Below are positions 9,352 through 20,154 of a stretch of 64,000 nucleotides of DNA, piece after piece. Position 1 is the stretch's first letter; each line of letters starts with the position of its first letter. This stretch comes from Corynebacterium kalidii (lineage in GTDB: Bacteria; Actinomycetota; Actinomycetes; Mycobacteriales; Mycobacteriaceae): the NCBI RefSeq assembly GCF_022869005.1, contig NZ_JALIEA010000017.1, positions 496,001-560,000 of the forward strand. Direction: 5' to 3'. Below the pieces are notes generated by a model. That model was given only the letters and a program-made list of their open reading frames with translations, was not told the origin of the DNA and did not search any database. The position numbers and the translations under genes were made by a program.

Positions 9352-9366
9352 CGCTGACTGTCAGCG
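9352..9366. promoter_or_regulatory. 15-bp palindrome, possible operator
   Basis: CGCTGAC-T-GTCAGCG is a perfect inverted repeat around a single central base. The one-base centre makes it a poor RNA hairpin and a better dimeric protein-binding site. It lies between the -10 box and the SD of the 43-residue ORF. Confidence 0.5.
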
Positions 9367-9396
9367 ACCACAACGATCCGCAGGAGAACCCGAATC

Positions 9397-9528
9397 ATGG
9401 ATATCGTCGCACTCACCCAGCAGGCCCTCGACGCAGGGGACTGGGCCGCGTACAACAACTGGGGCATCGCCCAGCAGATCTACGACGCCACCCTCGGCCG
9501 CATCGACTGGTCCGGCGTCGGCGCCTGA
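9397..9528 (+). CDS. Small acidic Trp-rich protein, 43 aa, unknown function
   Basis: I do not recognise this gene. The peptide has 43 residues, begins MDIVALTQQALDAGDW, and has five Asp, one Arg, no Lys or Glu, and three Trp (16, 22, 38). The pattern QQ-x2-DA ... DW occurs twice (residues 8-16 and 26-38), hinting at a repeated amphipathic helix. There is no signal peptide. A clear SD (AGGAG, spacer about 9) precedes the ATG, a TATACT promoter lies upstream, and a strong hairpin follows, so it looks like a complete small transcription unit. Size, acidity and lack of a signal recall the PorA/PorH channel peptides of the corynebacterial outer membrane, but I see no sequence match to them, so that is only a hypothesis. 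Confidence 0.6.
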   Translation: MDIVALTQQALDAGDWAAYNNWGIAQQIYDATLGRIDWSGVGA

Positions 9529-9559
9529 CGCACCGCCCCGGCGCTAGTCACGCGCCAAC

Positions 9560-9589
9560 ACGGGCGCCAGCCGGACCGGCGGCGCCCGT
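9560..9589. terminator. Hairpin between convergent genes
   Basis: ACGGGCGCC (9560-9568) pairs with GGCGCCCGT (9581-9589); the interior holds a second GCCGG/CCGGC stem. There is no T run. Its place between the 43-residue ORF and the convergent membrane protein gene suggests a bidirectional terminator. Confidence 0.65.
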
Positions 9590-9594
9590 CGGCC

Positions 9595-9936
9595 TCAGAT
9601 GACGCCGGCCGACTTCAGGTCGCTGCCCAGCCGTGCCAGCAGCAGGCCGATGATCGACAGCATGCTGATGCCCAGCAGTGCCATCCCGCTGATCCACGAA
9701 CTCTCCGTGCCGGTCGCCAGGCCGAAGACCAGGGACACGACGGCCAGGACCGTGGAGACGTACAGGACGACCTGGCTGCTCAACCAGAACAGCCGGTAGG
9801 GGTCCCGCGAGTCCAGCGGCGTGACCACCGTGTCCTCGACGGTCACGTCGTCGGGGATGCCGTCGGAGTCGGGGTGGCGCGGCGTTTCCCGGGGACGTCC
9901 CCTGTCGTCGGGTGTCGGGGAACCGTTCAGTGCCAT
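9595..9936 (-). CDS. Small two-helix membrane protein, unknown function
   Basis: Hypothetical protein of 113 residues. The N-terminal 45 residues are charged and Pro/Asp-rich (MALNGSPTPDDRGRPRETP). Two membrane segments follow at about 50-72 (SSQVVLYVSTVLAVVSLVFG) and 78-100 (WISGMALLGISMLSIIGLLL), then a short tail LGSDLKSAGVI. The start at the ATG 9936 is set by the SD AAAGGA 8 nt upstream; longer frames run into the aspS promoter. It is divergent from aspS and convergent with the 43-residue ORF. It looks like one of the small actinobacterial membrane proteins of unknown role. Confidence 0.75.
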   Translation of the reverse strand: MALNGSPTPDDRGRPRETPRHPDSDGIPDDVTVEDTVVTPLDSRDPYRLFWLSSQVVLYVSTVLAVVSLVFGLATGTESSWISGMALLGISMLSIIGLLLARLGSDLKSAGVI

Positions 9937-10041
9937 GATGACCGTCCTTTCGTCTCGGTGGTGTCCCGGCGTCATCCCGGGGCGAGGTTCGACCTCACCC
10001 TCCAGAGTGCCACCGTTGTTCCGCGGATGGCGGCGGGGTAG

Positions 10042-10047
10042 TACACT
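10042..10047 (+). promoter_or_regulatory. -10 box TACACT for aspS
   Basis: TACACT in GTAGTACACTGGG predicts a leader of about 75 nt before the aspS GTG. A possible -35 TTGTTC at 10016 is 20 bp away, longer than ideal. No T-box-like element was recognised in the leader. Confidence 0.5.
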
Positions 10048-10128
10048 GGGCCGCTGATATCGAGCATCCGGCGACCCCTTACTGTGTCGCCCGGTCTTTC
10101 TCCGAACTACCCGAAAGGACAACGCGAC

Positions 10129-11913
<1,785 letters not shown>

Positions 11914-11955
11914 GTCCCGCCACTCATGGAGGGACGTCCGAGGGAGGACAACGCC

Positions 11956-13146
11956 GTGCTGAGCATCGAGGACGCACTGGACCGAGCCACACACCTGCTG
12001 GGTAACCGCTTCGGCGGCACCCAGGAGCTGACGCACCCCGAGAACCTCGGGGGGAGCGGCGAGTCGCTCGTGGTCCGGGTGAAGGTGTCGCCGAACCCGT
12101 TCCTCCAGGAGCGCACGGTGGTGATCAAGCAGCTGCCACCGGTGACCACCGGGGAGGCCGACACCGAGGCCATCTCCGCGATGATCCGCGAGGTCGTGGC
12201 GTACCAGTACACCAACACCCTCGCCGAGGAGCACCGCCCCGGACCGCAGCTGCTGGCCCACGACATCGAGGGCCGCATCATGGTGCTGTCCGACTCGGGT
12301 GACGGCCGGAACTACTCCGACATCCTCACCATGGACGGCGAGATGGAGCGCGCCGCCGCGCTGCGCAAGCTGGGCCGGGCGCTGGGACGGATGCACGTCG
12401 CCACCGCCGACGGCCAGGCGGCGTTCGACATCCTCAACCGGCGCCTGCACTCCCGGCACAACATCCCCGCCGCCCGGGTCAACGACCGTGACGTCGACGT
12501 CGCCGCCCTGGTCGAACAGGGTCTCGACCTGCTGCGTCGCAGCGGGGTCACCGTCGACCCCACCGTCGAGGAGTTCGCGCACGAGGCCGGGCACCGCCAG
12601 TCCCGCTCCCGCGTGCAGGCGTTCACCCCGTTCGACCTGACCCCCGACAACATCATGCTGGCCGACTCCGTGGTCTTCCTGGACTACGAGTGGGCGGGGT
12701 TCCGCGACATCGTCTCGGACGTTGCCTGTGTGATCGCCGGGTTCCCGCACGACATCACCACCCCGTTGCTGGACACCGAGGAGCTCCGCGAGTTCATCGA
12801 GTCCTGGTCCACGGAGGTCTCGGTGGTCTGGCCGGCGGTCCGTGAGGAGGGGCGCCTGGAGAAGGCGCTCATGGCCTCCCTGGTCGGGTGGGCGTTGATG
12901 AGCCTGTCGCTGCTCTACCACGGCACGCTCGCGGTGATCGAAACGTCCGGCTCCGCCGCCGAAGGTGTGCGTCGACTCGACCGCATGCCCCGCGAGCACC
13001 TGTCGGACCTCGCGACGACGGTGGAGGCGGTCCGCCGGTTCGCCGAGCGCAATGAGCTGGACGAGCGGTTCACCGCCGTCCGCGACTTCGCCGCGGGCCT
13101 GCTAACCACCCTGGCCAAGCTCGGTGCCCAGCCGCAGGTCCGCTGA
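11956..13146 (+). CDS. Aminoglycoside phosphotransferase-fold (APH) kinase-like protein
   Basis: Protein of 396 residues with the APH/choline-kinase fold. The GTG at 11956 is chosen because AGGGAGGA sits 7 nt upstream; the ATG at 11926 has no SD. The catalytic-loop region reads [12 protein letters not shown], where the usual HxDxxxxN has lost its His but keeps Asp and Asn; the metal-binding DxD-like site reads FLDYEWAG. Hydrophobic stretches near the C-terminus ([20 protein letters not shown]) are probably core helices. It lies between aspS and rarA with short gaps. The substrate is unknown; antibiotic modification should not be assumed. Confidence 0.72.
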   Translation: MLSIEDALDRATHLLGNRFGGTQELTHPENLGGSGESLVVRVKVSPNPFLQERTVVIKQLPPVTTGEADTEAISAMIREVVAYQYTNTLAEEHRPGPQLLAHDIEGRIMVLSDSGDGRNYSDILTMDGEMERAAALRKLGRALGRMHVATADGQAAFDILNRRLHSRHNIPAARVNDRDVDVAALVEQGLDLLRRSGVTVDPTVEEFAHEAGHRQSRSRVQAFTPFDLTPDNIMLADSVVFLDYEWAGFRDIVSDVACVIAGFPHDITTPLLDTEELREFIESWSTEVSVVWPAVREEGRLEKALMASLVGWALMSLSLLYHGTLAVIETSGSAAEGVRRLDRMPREHLSDLATTVEAVRRFAERNELDERFTAVRDFAAGLLTTLAKLGAQPQVR

Positions 13147-13162
13147 CCCCCAGGGACAGGCC

Positions 13163-14533
13163 ATGAACGGCGACGACAGCCTCTTCGACGTCCCCGGGGC
13201 CGGTGACGACACCCCGGGTGCCCCGACCCGTTCGTCGGACTCCTACTTCCACCCGGGTGCCCACGCCCCGCTGGCGGTGCGGATGCGGCCCCGGTCGCTG
13301 GACGAGGTCGTCGGCCAGGCGCACGTCCTCGGCGACAGTTCGCCGTTGCGGCGGCTCATCGACGGCCGCGGGGACTCCTCGGTGATCCTCTACGGGCCGC
13401 CCGGCACCGGCAAGACCACGGTCGCCTCGCTGGTGGCCGGTGCGTCGGGCCGCCGGTTCGAGGCGCTCTCGGCGCTCAACGCGGGGGTCAAGGAGGTCCG
13501 CGCGGTCATCGACAACGCGCGTCGTCTCCTCGCCCGCGGCGAGTCGACCGTCCTATTCATCGACGAGGTCCACCGCTTCTCCAAGACCCAGCAGGACGCA
13601 CTGCTGGGCGCGGTGGAGAACCGCACCGTCCTGCTGGTGGCCGCCACGACCGAGAACCCGAGTTTCTCCGTGGTCTCACCGCTGTTGTCCCGGTCGCTCC
13701 TGGTGCAGCTGCGGCCGCTGCAGGACGCGGACGTCGCCACCTTGCTGACCCGTGCCGTCGAGGACCCGCGCGGCTACGGGGGCGCGGTCACCCTCGACGA
13801 CGAGGCCCGTGACCTGCTTGCCGCCCTCGCCGCCGGCGACGCCCGGCGGGGGCTGACCTACCTTGAGGCCGCCGTCGAGGGGCTCGGGGACCGGACCGTG
13901 CTGACCACCGCCGACGTCCGTGCCTCCACGGACCGGGCGGTCGCCCGCTACGACCGGGACGGCGACCAGCACTACGACATCACCAGCGCCTTCGTGAAGT
14001 CGCTGCGGGGGTCGGACCCGGACGCCGCACTGCACTACCTGGCACGCATGATCGACGCGGGGGAGGACCCCCGTTTCATCGCCCGCCGGCTGGTCGTGCA
14101 CGCCTCGGAGGACGTCGGCATGGCCGACCCGACCGCCCTGCAGGCGGCGGTGGCGGCGCACCAGGCGGTGAGTTTCATCGGCATGCCGGAGGGCCGGATC
14201 CCGCTGGCCCAGGCCACGGTGCACATCGCTACGGCGGCGAAGTCGAACTCCGTGATCCGCGGCATCGACGCCGCCCTGGCCGACGTGCGGGAGGGCAAGG
14301 GCCCGGTGGTGCCCCCGCACCTGCGGGACGGGCACTACTCCGGGGCCGAGGCGCTCGGCAACGCCGTCGGCTACCGGTACCCGCACGAGGATCCGCGGGG
14401 CGTCCTGCGGCAGGACTACCTGCCCGAGGACCTCGCCGACGCCCGGTACTACCTGCCCACGGACCACGGCCGTGAGCACACCCTCAAGCCCCGGCTGGAG
14501 ACCCTTCGCGGGATCGTGCGGGGCAACGGGTAG
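13163..14533 (+). CDS. rarA: Replication-associated recombination protein RarA (MgsA)
   Basis: Clamp-loader-like AAA+ ATPase, 456 residues, acting at stalled replication forks. The Walker A box GPPGTGKT is at residues 78-85 and Walker B is LFIDEVHRF. The AAA+ lid and the MgsA-type C-terminal tetramerisation domain follow, including [15 protein letters not shown] and [10 protein letters not shown]. The ATG at 13163 has AGGGACAGG just upstream; an earlier in-frame GTG at 13124 would overlap the preceding gene. The TAG stop forms the first three bases of the predicted alaS -10 box. Confidence 0.94.
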   Translation: MNGDDSLFDVPGAGDDTPGAPTRSSDSYFHPGAHAPLAVRMRPRSLDEVVGQAHVLGDSSPLRRLIDGRGDSSVILYGPPGTGKTTVASLVAGASGRRFEALSALNAGVKEVRAVIDNARRLLARGESTVLFIDEVHRFSKTQQDALLGAVENRTVLLVAATTENPSFSVVSPLLSRSLLVQLRPLQDADVATLLTRAVEDPRGYGGAVTLDDEARDLLAALAAGDARRGLTYLEAAVEGLGDRTVLTTADVRASTDRAVARYDRDGDQHYDITSAFVKSLRGSDPDAALHYLARMIDAGEDPRFIARRLVVHASEDVGMADPTALQAAVAAHQAVSFIGMPEGRIPLAQATVHIATAAKSNSVIRGIDAALADVREGKGPVVPPHLRDGHYSGAEALGNAVGYRYPHEDPRGVLRQDYLPEDLADARYYLPTDHGREHTLKPRLETLRGIVRGNG

Positions 14534-14536
14534 ACT
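14531..14536 (+). promoter_or_regulatory. alaS -10 box TAGACT overlapping the rarA stop
   Basis: TAGACT begins with the rarA stop codon and lies 55 bp before the alaS GTG, predicting a leader of about 48 nt. Confidence 0.5.
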
Positions 14537-14591
14537 GTTTCCGGTTAAGACACCGTGTCGACGATCCAGCTATCAAGAAGGTTCCGTAACT

Positions 14592-17279
14592 GTGCAGACT
14601 CATGAGATCCGCGAGCGATTCCTCAATCATTTCGTGAAGGCAGGTCACACCGAGGTGCCCAGCGCCTCGCTGATCCTGGACGACCCGAACCTCCTGTTCG
14701 TCAACGCCGGTATGGTCCCCTTCAAGCCGTACTTCCTCGGCGAGCAGACCCCGACGTCGTCGCGGGCGACCTCGATCCAGAAGTGCGTACGCACCCTCGA
14801 CATCGAGGAGGTGGGCATCACCACCCGCCACAACACCTTCTTCCAGATGGCCGGCAACTTCTCCTTCGGCGACTACTTCAAGCGCGAGGTCATCCGGTTC
14901 GCCTGGGACCTGCTGACCAACCCCGTCGCCGAAGGCGGTTTCGGGATGGACCCCGAGCGGCTGTGGCCCACGGTGTACCGTTCCGACGACGAGGCCGCCG
15001 CGATCTGGCACGAGGAGATCGGGGTGCCGCTGGAGCGGATCCAGCGCCGTGGCGGCGAGGACAACTACTGGGACATGGGTATCCCCGGTCCCGGTGGCCC
15101 CTGCTCCGAGATCTTCTACGACCGCGGTCCCGAGTACGGCGCGGACGGTGGCCCCGCCGCCGACGAGAACCGGTTCATCGAGATCTGGAACCTGGTGTTC
15201 ATGCAGGACATCCGCGGTGAGAAGAGCCCCAAGGACGGGTTCCCGCCGATCGGGGAGCTGCCGCAGAAGAACATCGACACCGGTATGGGCATCGAGCGGG
15301 TGGCCTGCATCCTGCAGGGCGTGGAAAACGTCTACGAGACCGACCTGCTCGCCCCGGTGATCGCGGTCGCCGAGCAGCTCACCGGGTCGGTGTACGGGCG
15401 GGTCGAGAACTCCGTGGAGGACGTGCGTTTCCGCGTGATCGCCGACCACAGCCGCACCGCGCTGATGCTGATCCTGGACGGGGTGACCCCGGGCAACGAG
15501 GGTCGTGGCTACATCCTGCGGCGTCTGCTGCGTCGTATCATCCGGTCCGCCCGCCTGCTGGGTGCCACGGGGCAGACCATGGAGAGGTTCATGGACACCG
15601 TGCGCGGCACCATGACCCCGTCGTACCCCGAGATCGCCGACAACTGGGAGCGTATCCGGGCGGTGGCCGTGGGCGAGGAGACGACCTTCCTCAAGACCCT
15701 GGAGTCCGGCACCCGCCTGTTCGAGGACGCAGCCGCCAAGGTCAAGGCCGCCGGCGGTACCGAGCTCGGTGGCGACGCCGCCTTCGTCCTCCACGACACC
15801 CACGGCTTCCCGATCGACCTGACCGTCGAGATGGCCTCCGAGGCCGGACTGACCGTGGACAAGGCCGGTTTCGACGCCCGGATGTCCGAGCAGCGTGAGC
15901 GCGCCAAGGCCGACAACCGCGCCAAGAAGCAGGTGCACGCCGACGTCTCGGTCTACCGCTCCTTCGTGGACAACCACCCCACGGTGTTCCTGGGCTACGA
16001 GACCACCGACGCCGAGGCCCGCATCCTCGGCCTGGTCGCCGACGGGGCCCTCGTCGACCGCGCCGCCGAGGGCAGCGAGGTGGAGGTCATCCTGGACCGC
16101 ACCCCGTTCTACGCCGAGGCCGGCGGCCAGATGGCCGACCGCGGTACCGTCACCGGCCCCGGCGGCGTCGGCCAGGTCCTGGACGTGCAGAAGACCGGCC
16201 GCAAGGTCTCCCTGCACCGGGTCCGCGTCACCGGTGGTGAACTCGCCGTGGGCGACACCGTCGCCGCGCACGTCGACCACGCCTGGCGGCACGCCGCCCG
16301 CCAGGCCCACTCCGGCACCCACCTGATCCACGCCGCGCTGCGCCAGGTCCTCGGGCCGACCGCCGTCCAGGCCGGGTCGATGAACAAGCCGGGGTACCTG
16401 CGCTTCGACTTCAACTACGGGACCCAGCTCACCGCCGACCAGCTGCGCCGCATCCAGGAGATCTCCAACGAGGCCGTGGACACCGACTACGCGGTGAACA
16501 CGATCGAGACCAGCCTCGACGAGGCGAAGGCCATGGGGGCGATGGCGCTGTTCGGTGAGAACTACGGTTCCCGGGTGCGTGTCGTCGAGATCGGTGGCCC
16601 GTTCTCCATGGAGCTGTGCGGCGGTATCCACGTGGACCACTCGTCCCAGGTGGGGCCGGTCACCATCCTCGGTGAGTCCTCGGTGGGTTCGGGCACCCGC
16701 CGGATCGAGGCGTACACCGGCATGGACTCGATGCGGTTCCTGGCGGACCAGAACGCCGTCGCGGGCTCGCTGGCCTCGCGTCTGAAGGTGTCGGCCGAGG
16801 AGCTGCCTGAGCGTTTCGCCCAGATCAGTGAGCGTCTGCAGGCCGCCGAGAAGCGGATCACCCAGTTCCGCACCGCGGAGCTGACCGCCAAGGTCGGCGA
16901 CTACGTGGCCCAGGCGGTCACCGTGGACGGCGTCCGGGTCGTCACCGCGCGTGTCACCGACGGGGTGTCCGGCGGCGACCTGCGCACGCTGGCCAACGAC
17001 GCCAAGGCCCGCTTCGGGACCGGGGAGGCCGTCGTGGTCTTCGCCTCGGCCGACCCGGAGTCCGGGAAGGTCCCGTTCATCGCCGCGGTCACCGATGCCG
17101 CGGTCGCGCGCGGCCTCGCCGCCGGTGACATCGTCAAGGCGATCGCCCCGCTGGTGGGTGGCCGTGGCGGCGGGAAGCCGGCGATGGCGCAGGGGTCCGG
17201 CACCGACGTGTCGGGCGTCGACGCGGCCGTCGCCGCGGTGCGTCCCCACGTGGAGTCGGTCCTGTCCGGGGACAAGTGA
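14592..17279 (+). CDS. alaS: Alanyl-tRNA synthetase
   Basis: Class II alanyl-tRNA synthetase with editing domain, 895 residues. The GTG at 14592 ([10 protein letters not shown]) matches the usual N-terminus and is preceded by GAAGG; the frame is open further upstream into rarA but that part is not AlaRS-like. The aminoacylation domain contains [17 protein letters not shown] and [14 protein letters not shown]. The editing site has HSGTHLIH and CGGIHV, so the zinc ligands are intact. The C-Ala domain contains [14 protein letters not shown]. RuvX starts at or 3 bp before the stop, so the two are coupled. Confidence 0.97.
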   Translation: MQTHEIRERFLNHFVKAGHTEVPSASLILDDPNLLFVNAGMVPFKPYFLGEQTPTSSRATSIQKCVRTLDIEEVGITTRHNTFFQMAGNFSFGDYFKREVIRFAWDLLTNPVAEGGFGMDPERLWPTVYRSDDEAAAIWHEEIGVPLERIQRRGGEDNYWDMGIPGPGGPCSEIFYDRGPEYGADGGPAADENRFIEIWNLVFMQDIRGEKSPKDGFPPIGELPQKNIDTGMGIERVACILQGVENVYETDLLAPVIAVAEQLTGSVYGRVENSVEDVRFRVIADHSRTALMLILDGVTPGNEGRGYILRRLLRRIIRSARLLGATGQTMERFMDTVRGTMTPSYPEIADNWERIRAVAVGEETTFLKTLESGTRLFEDAAAKVKAAGGTELGGDAAFVLHDTHGFPIDLTVEMASEAGLTVDKAGFDARMSEQRERAKADNRAKKQVHADVSVYRSFVDNHPTVFLGYETTDAEARILGLVADGALVDRAAEGSEVEVILDRTPFYAEAGGQMADRGTVTGPGGVGQVLDVQKTGRKVSLHRVRVTGGELAVGDTVAAHVDHAWRHAARQAHSGTHLIHAALRQVLGPTAVQAGSMNKPGYLRFDFNYGTQLTADQLRRIQEISNEAVDTDYAVNTIETSLDEAKAMGAMALFGENYGSRVRVVEIGGPFSMELCGGIHVDHSSQVGPVTILGESSVGSGTRRIEAYTGMDSMRFLADQNAVAGSLASRLKVSAEELPERFAQISERLQAAEKRITQFRTAELTAKVGDYVAQAVTVDGVRVVTARVTDGVSGGDLRTLANDAKARFGTGEAVVVFASADPESGKVPFIAAVTDAAVARGLAAGDIVKAIAPLVGGRGGGKPAMAQGSGTDVSGVDAAVAAVRPHVESVLSGDK

Positions 17280-17773
17280 TGACGACCCCGGACCGTCCCG
17301 GTGACGACGACCCCGGCCGGGGCCGTCGTCTGGGACTGGACGTGGGTACGGTGCGCATCGGTGTGGCGCTGTCGGACCCGGACGGTATCCTCGCGACTCC
17401 GTTGGAGACCGTCGCCGCCGAGAAGGGCAGTGGTCGACGTCCCGGCTCCGAGTTCCCCCGGATCATCGAGCTCGTCGAGGAGAACTTCGTGGTGGAGGTC
17501 GTCGTCGGGCTGCCGGTGACGTTGCGTTCCCGCACGACCGAGAGCACGGTCCGGGCGGAGAACTACGCGGCGGCGCTGCGCGACGCACTCGGTACCGTCC
17601 CGGTACGCCTCGTCGACGAACGCATGTCCACCGTCGCCGCGACCGGCGCGATGCGGGCCTCGGGAGTCAGTGAGCGCAAGGGCCGGTCCCGTATCGACCA
17701 GGCTGCCGCGGTGCACATCCTGCAGGGGTGGCTCGATGCCCGGAGCGCCCGTAATCGGGTGTCTGATCAATGA
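17279..17773 (+). CDS. ruvX: Holliday junction resolvase-like protein RuvX/YqgF
   Basis: RNase H-fold nuclease of the YqgF family, 164 residues, linked to rRNA processing and recombination. The N-terminal active-site strand reads LGLDVGTVRIGVALSD, followed by VVVGLPVTLRSR and VRLVDERMSTVAA. The ATG overlaps the alaS stop as TGATG; a GTG three bases earlier is equally possible. MltG follows after about 90 bp. Confidence 0.9.
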   Translation: MTTPDRPGDDDPGRGRRLGLDVGTVRIGVALSDPDGILATPLETVAAEKGSGRRPGSEFPRIIELVEENFVVEVVVGLPVTLRSRTTESTVRAENYAAALRDALGTVPVRLVDERMSTVAATGAMRASGVSERKGRSRIDQAAAVHILQGWLDARSARNRVSDQ

Positions 17774-17864
17774 CTTCCGGCCATCTCGTGCAAGAATGAC
17801 GCGCAACAGTGTTTTCTTGCCGTAGTGACACCTTGTACACACAGTAGAGACGTGGGAGTGAACC

Positions 17865-19049
17865 TTGCCTCGAAAGATCAGGACCGAACCCAGGTACCGC
17901 CGTCGTAGACAGTGGTCCATAGCGATCAGCCTCGCACTGGTCCTCCTGCTCGTCTTTGTCGTGGTCTACGTCTACTACCAGCGCGAGGTCGTGGGGACCC
18001 GGGACTACGACGGTGCCGGCAACGGCAACGTGGTGCTCGTCCGGGTGGACGAGGGCGACACGGTGTCCGGCCTGGTCCCGCAGCTGCTCGAGGACGACGT
18101 GGTCGGGTCCCGCTCGGCGATGATCACCGCTGCCGACGAGGCCGAGCAGCGCGGTGAGACCCGCGGGCTGGAGGCCGGGTACTACGCCCTCCAGCAGAAG
18201 ATGTCGGCGGACGCCGCGATGCAGGCGCTCACCGACGACGAGCGCCGTCTCGGTGTCATCGACATCCCGACCGGTGTGACGCTCGAGGACGTCGCCGTGG
18301 TCGGCGGGGAGACCCGGTCCGGTATCTTCACCGCGATCGCCGAGAACTCCTGCCGCGAGGGGCTGACCGACGGCCTGGAGGACTGCGTCAGCGTCGACGA
18401 CCTGCGGGAGACGATCGCCACCACCCCGGCCGCCGAACTCGGTGTCCCGGAGTGGGCCGTCGACAGCGTCGAGGCGCGTGGGGACGACCCCCGGCGGATC
18501 GAGGGCCTGATCGCCCCCGGTGTGCACCTGTTCGACCCGACCGCCGGCCCGAAGGAGATCCTGACGTCGCTGGTGCAGGATTCCGCGGAGATCTACGAGG
18601 GCACCGGGCTGCTCGAGACCGCGCAGACGGTGGGGCTGAGCCCGTACCAGATGATCACCGCCGCGTCGCTGATCGAGCGCGAGGCCCCCGAGGGCGACTT
18701 CGACAAGGTGGCCCGGGTGATCCTGAACCGTTTGGCCGAGGACCAGAAGCTGGAGTTCGACTCCACGGTGAACTACGACGTCGCCGCCCAGGAGGTCGCG
18801 ACGACCGACGACGACCGTGCCCGCACCACGCCGTGGAACACCTACGCCAAGAAGGGGCTGCCCGACACCCCGATCGCCTCACCCGGGATCACCGCGCTGC
18901 AGGCCGTCGAGCACCCGGCGGAGGGCGACTGGCTGTACTTCGTGACGGTGGACATGGACGGGCGCACGGTGTTCAACCGTTCGTTCGCCGACCACGAGGC
19001 GGCCATCGAGGAGTCGCGGCGCAACGGTGTGCTCGACAGCGCCCGGTAA
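17865..19049 (+). CDS. mltG: Endolytic murein transglycosylase MltG
   Basis: Inner-membrane lytic transglycosylase of the YceG family that cuts nascent glycan strands, 394 residues. A basic N-terminus (MPRKIRTEPRYRRRRQ) precedes one membrane helix (about 18-38), then a LysM-like subdomain and the YceG catalytic domain. The catalytic glutamate is Glu271 in AASLIEREA; the family region DSTVNYDVA and ITALQAVEHPAEGDWLYFV are present. The start is TTG with GGGAG about 6 nt upstream; no ATG lies nearby in frame. Confidence 0.93.
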   Translation: MPRKIRTEPRYRRRRQWSIAISLALVLLLVFVVVYVYYQREVVGTRDYDGAGNGNVVLVRVDEGDTVSGLVPQLLEDDVVGSRSAMITAADEAEQRGETRGLEAGYYALQQKMSADAAMQALTDDERRLGVIDIPTGVTLEDVAVVGGETRSGIFTAIAENSCREGLTDGLEDCVSVDDLRETIATTPAAELGVPEWAVDSVEARGDDPRRIEGLIAPGVHLFDPTAGPKEILTSLVQDSAEIYEGTGLLETAQTVGLSPYQMITAASLIEREAPEGDFDKVARVILNRLAEDQKLEFDSTVNYDVAAQEVATTDDDRARTTPWNTYAKKGLPDTPIASPGITALQAVEHPAEGDWLYFVTVDMDGRTVFNRSFADHEAAIEESRRNGVLDSAR

Positions 19050-19052
19050 GAT
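19047..19052 (+). promoter_or_regulatory. Possible aroE -10 box TAAGAT over the mltG stop
   Basis: TAAGAT starts with the mltG TAA stop. It would give a leader of about 95 nt containing the 8-bp tandem repeat and a GTGCCG/CGGCAC stem (19089-19105). Confidence 0.4.
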
Positions 19053-19062
19053 TGTAGGGCTC

Positions 19063-19085
19063 TAGAGCTGTAGAGCTGTAGAGCT
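19063..19085 (+). repeat. 8-bp tandem repeat TAGAGCTG, about three copies
   Basis: Two perfect copies of TAGAGCTG are followed by a third that lacks only the last base (TAGAGCTC). The array lies in the predicted aroE leader. Each unit holds the palindrome AGCT. Confidence 0.85.
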
Positions 19086-19152
19086 CCAGTGCCGCAGCGC
19101 GGCACGTGAACGTGTATCGACGACAGACGGACAACGTGAGGTGGATGGGACC

Positions 19153-20148
19153 ATGGTGAACGGGACCGGGAATGACGCGCCCGAGGTCTACAGCGTGGAG
19201 GAGTTCCTCTCGCTGGCGGCCGAACTGCAGGACGCCGCGGCGGCGGGGGAGACGCCCGCACAGCTGTGCGCCGTGCTGGGGCGCCCGGTGCGGCATTCGT
19301 TGTCGCCGGTGATCCACCTGGGCAGCGCCGCGATGCTGGGCAATGAGTCCCTGGTGTACGTGCGGGTCGAGGCCGGTGAGCCCTCGGAGGTGCGTCGGCT
19401 GCTGCAGCAGTCGCCGGCCTGTGTCCGGGGTTTCTCGGTCACGATGCCCGGCAAGTCCGCCGCCCACGACCTCGCCGACCATGTCACCGACCGTGCCGCG
19501 CTGATCGGCAGCGCGAACACGCTGGTGCCGGTGCGTGACGACGCCGGGGAGCCGACCGGTAGCTGGGTGGCCGACAACACCGACGTCGACGGTCTCTCCG
19601 CCTGTCTGCGGGCCGTCCTCGACGAGGACCCGGGCTCGGGACGGGGTGTGGTCGTCGGCAACGGCGGGACGGCGCGTCCGGCGGTCGCGGCGCTGGCGGC
19701 CGCGGGCTTCAGCTCGGTCACCGTCCTGGCCCGGTCGGAGCGGGCCCTGAACCTGCAGAACCTGGTGGAGTCCTACGGCATGGAGTTCGACTGGCTCCGG
19801 TTGGACGACGCCCGCCTCGGCGAGGTCTGCGCCGCCGCCGAGGTCGTGGTCTCGACCATCCCGGCCGCCGGTGCCGGTGCCGTGGGCGAGCAGCTGGCCA
19901 TGGCCGCGGCGGTGGTGGACGTCATCTACGACCCGTACCCCACACCGTTGATGCTCGCCGCCCGTGGGGCCGGGCGTCCGGTGTCGGACGGGTTGCTGAT
20001 GCTCGCCGGGCAGGGTGTGGAGCAGTTCCGCCAGTTCACCGGCGAGACGCCGTCGACGGAGGGCATGTACCGCCTGCTGCGGGCGCACCGGCGGACCGCG
20101 GAGGCGAACGCGGCGGACCCGGGGGACACGGCGGAGTCGGGGGACTAG
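19153..20148 (+). CDS. aroE: Shikimate dehydrogenase
   Basis: Reduces 3-dehydroshikimate to shikimate; 331 residues, slightly long because of an N-terminal extension of about 40 residues. The substrate-binding motif reads LGRPVRHSLSP, the catalytic region contains FSVTMPGKSA with the conserved Lys, and VADNTDVDG is typical of AroE. The NADP site includes VVGNGGTARPAVAAL. The ATG at 19153 has AGGTGGA 7 nt upstream; GTG at 19141 or 19156 are alternatives. It starts the aro cluster, separated from aroC only by a prepilin peptidase gene. Confidence 0.9.
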   Translation: MVNGTGNDAPEVYSVEEFLSLAAELQDAAAAGETPAQLCAVLGRPVRHSLSPVIHLGSAAMLGNESLVYVRVEAGEPSEVRRLLQQSPACVRGFSVTMPGKSAAHDLADHVTDRAALIGSANTLVPVRDDAGEPTGSWVADNTDVDGLSACLRAVLDEDPGSGRGVVVGNGGTARPAVAALAAAGFSSVTVLARSERALNLQNLVESYGMEFDWLRLDDARLGEVCAAAEVVVSTIPAAGAGAVGEQLAMAAAVVDVIYDPYPTPLMLAARGAGRPVSDGLLMLAGQGVEQFRQFTGETPSTEGMYRLLRAHRRTAEANAADPGDTAESGD

Positions 20149-20154
20149 ACGCCC

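Larger units (their letters stand above)
9079..9396. other. Divergent intergenic region, phosphoesterase / small ORF
   Basis: This 318-bp stretch separates the divergent phosphoesterase gene and the 43-residue ORF. It holds the phosphoesterase SD (minus strand, next to 9078), a TATACT -10 box for the small ORF (9316-9321), a 7-bp hairpin and a 15-bp palindrome (listed separately). I saw no coding frame that looks real in 9100-9300. Confidence 0.6.

Noticed and set aside
10048..10128. T-box leader before aspS or alaS
   Set aside because: The leaders are too short (about 75 and 48 nt) and lack the AGGGUGGNACCGCG core.
11956..13146. Aminoglycoside resistance gene
   Set aside because: Only the fold matches; the catalytic loop differs and the context is housekeeping.
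14484..17249. 921-codon frame antisense to alaS
   Set aside because: Shadow of alaS; no SD or domain.
17774..17864. Defined mltG promoter
   Set aside because: Several weak boxes (TTGCCG, TACACA, TAGAGA) are present, but none has acceptable spacing, so no site was called.
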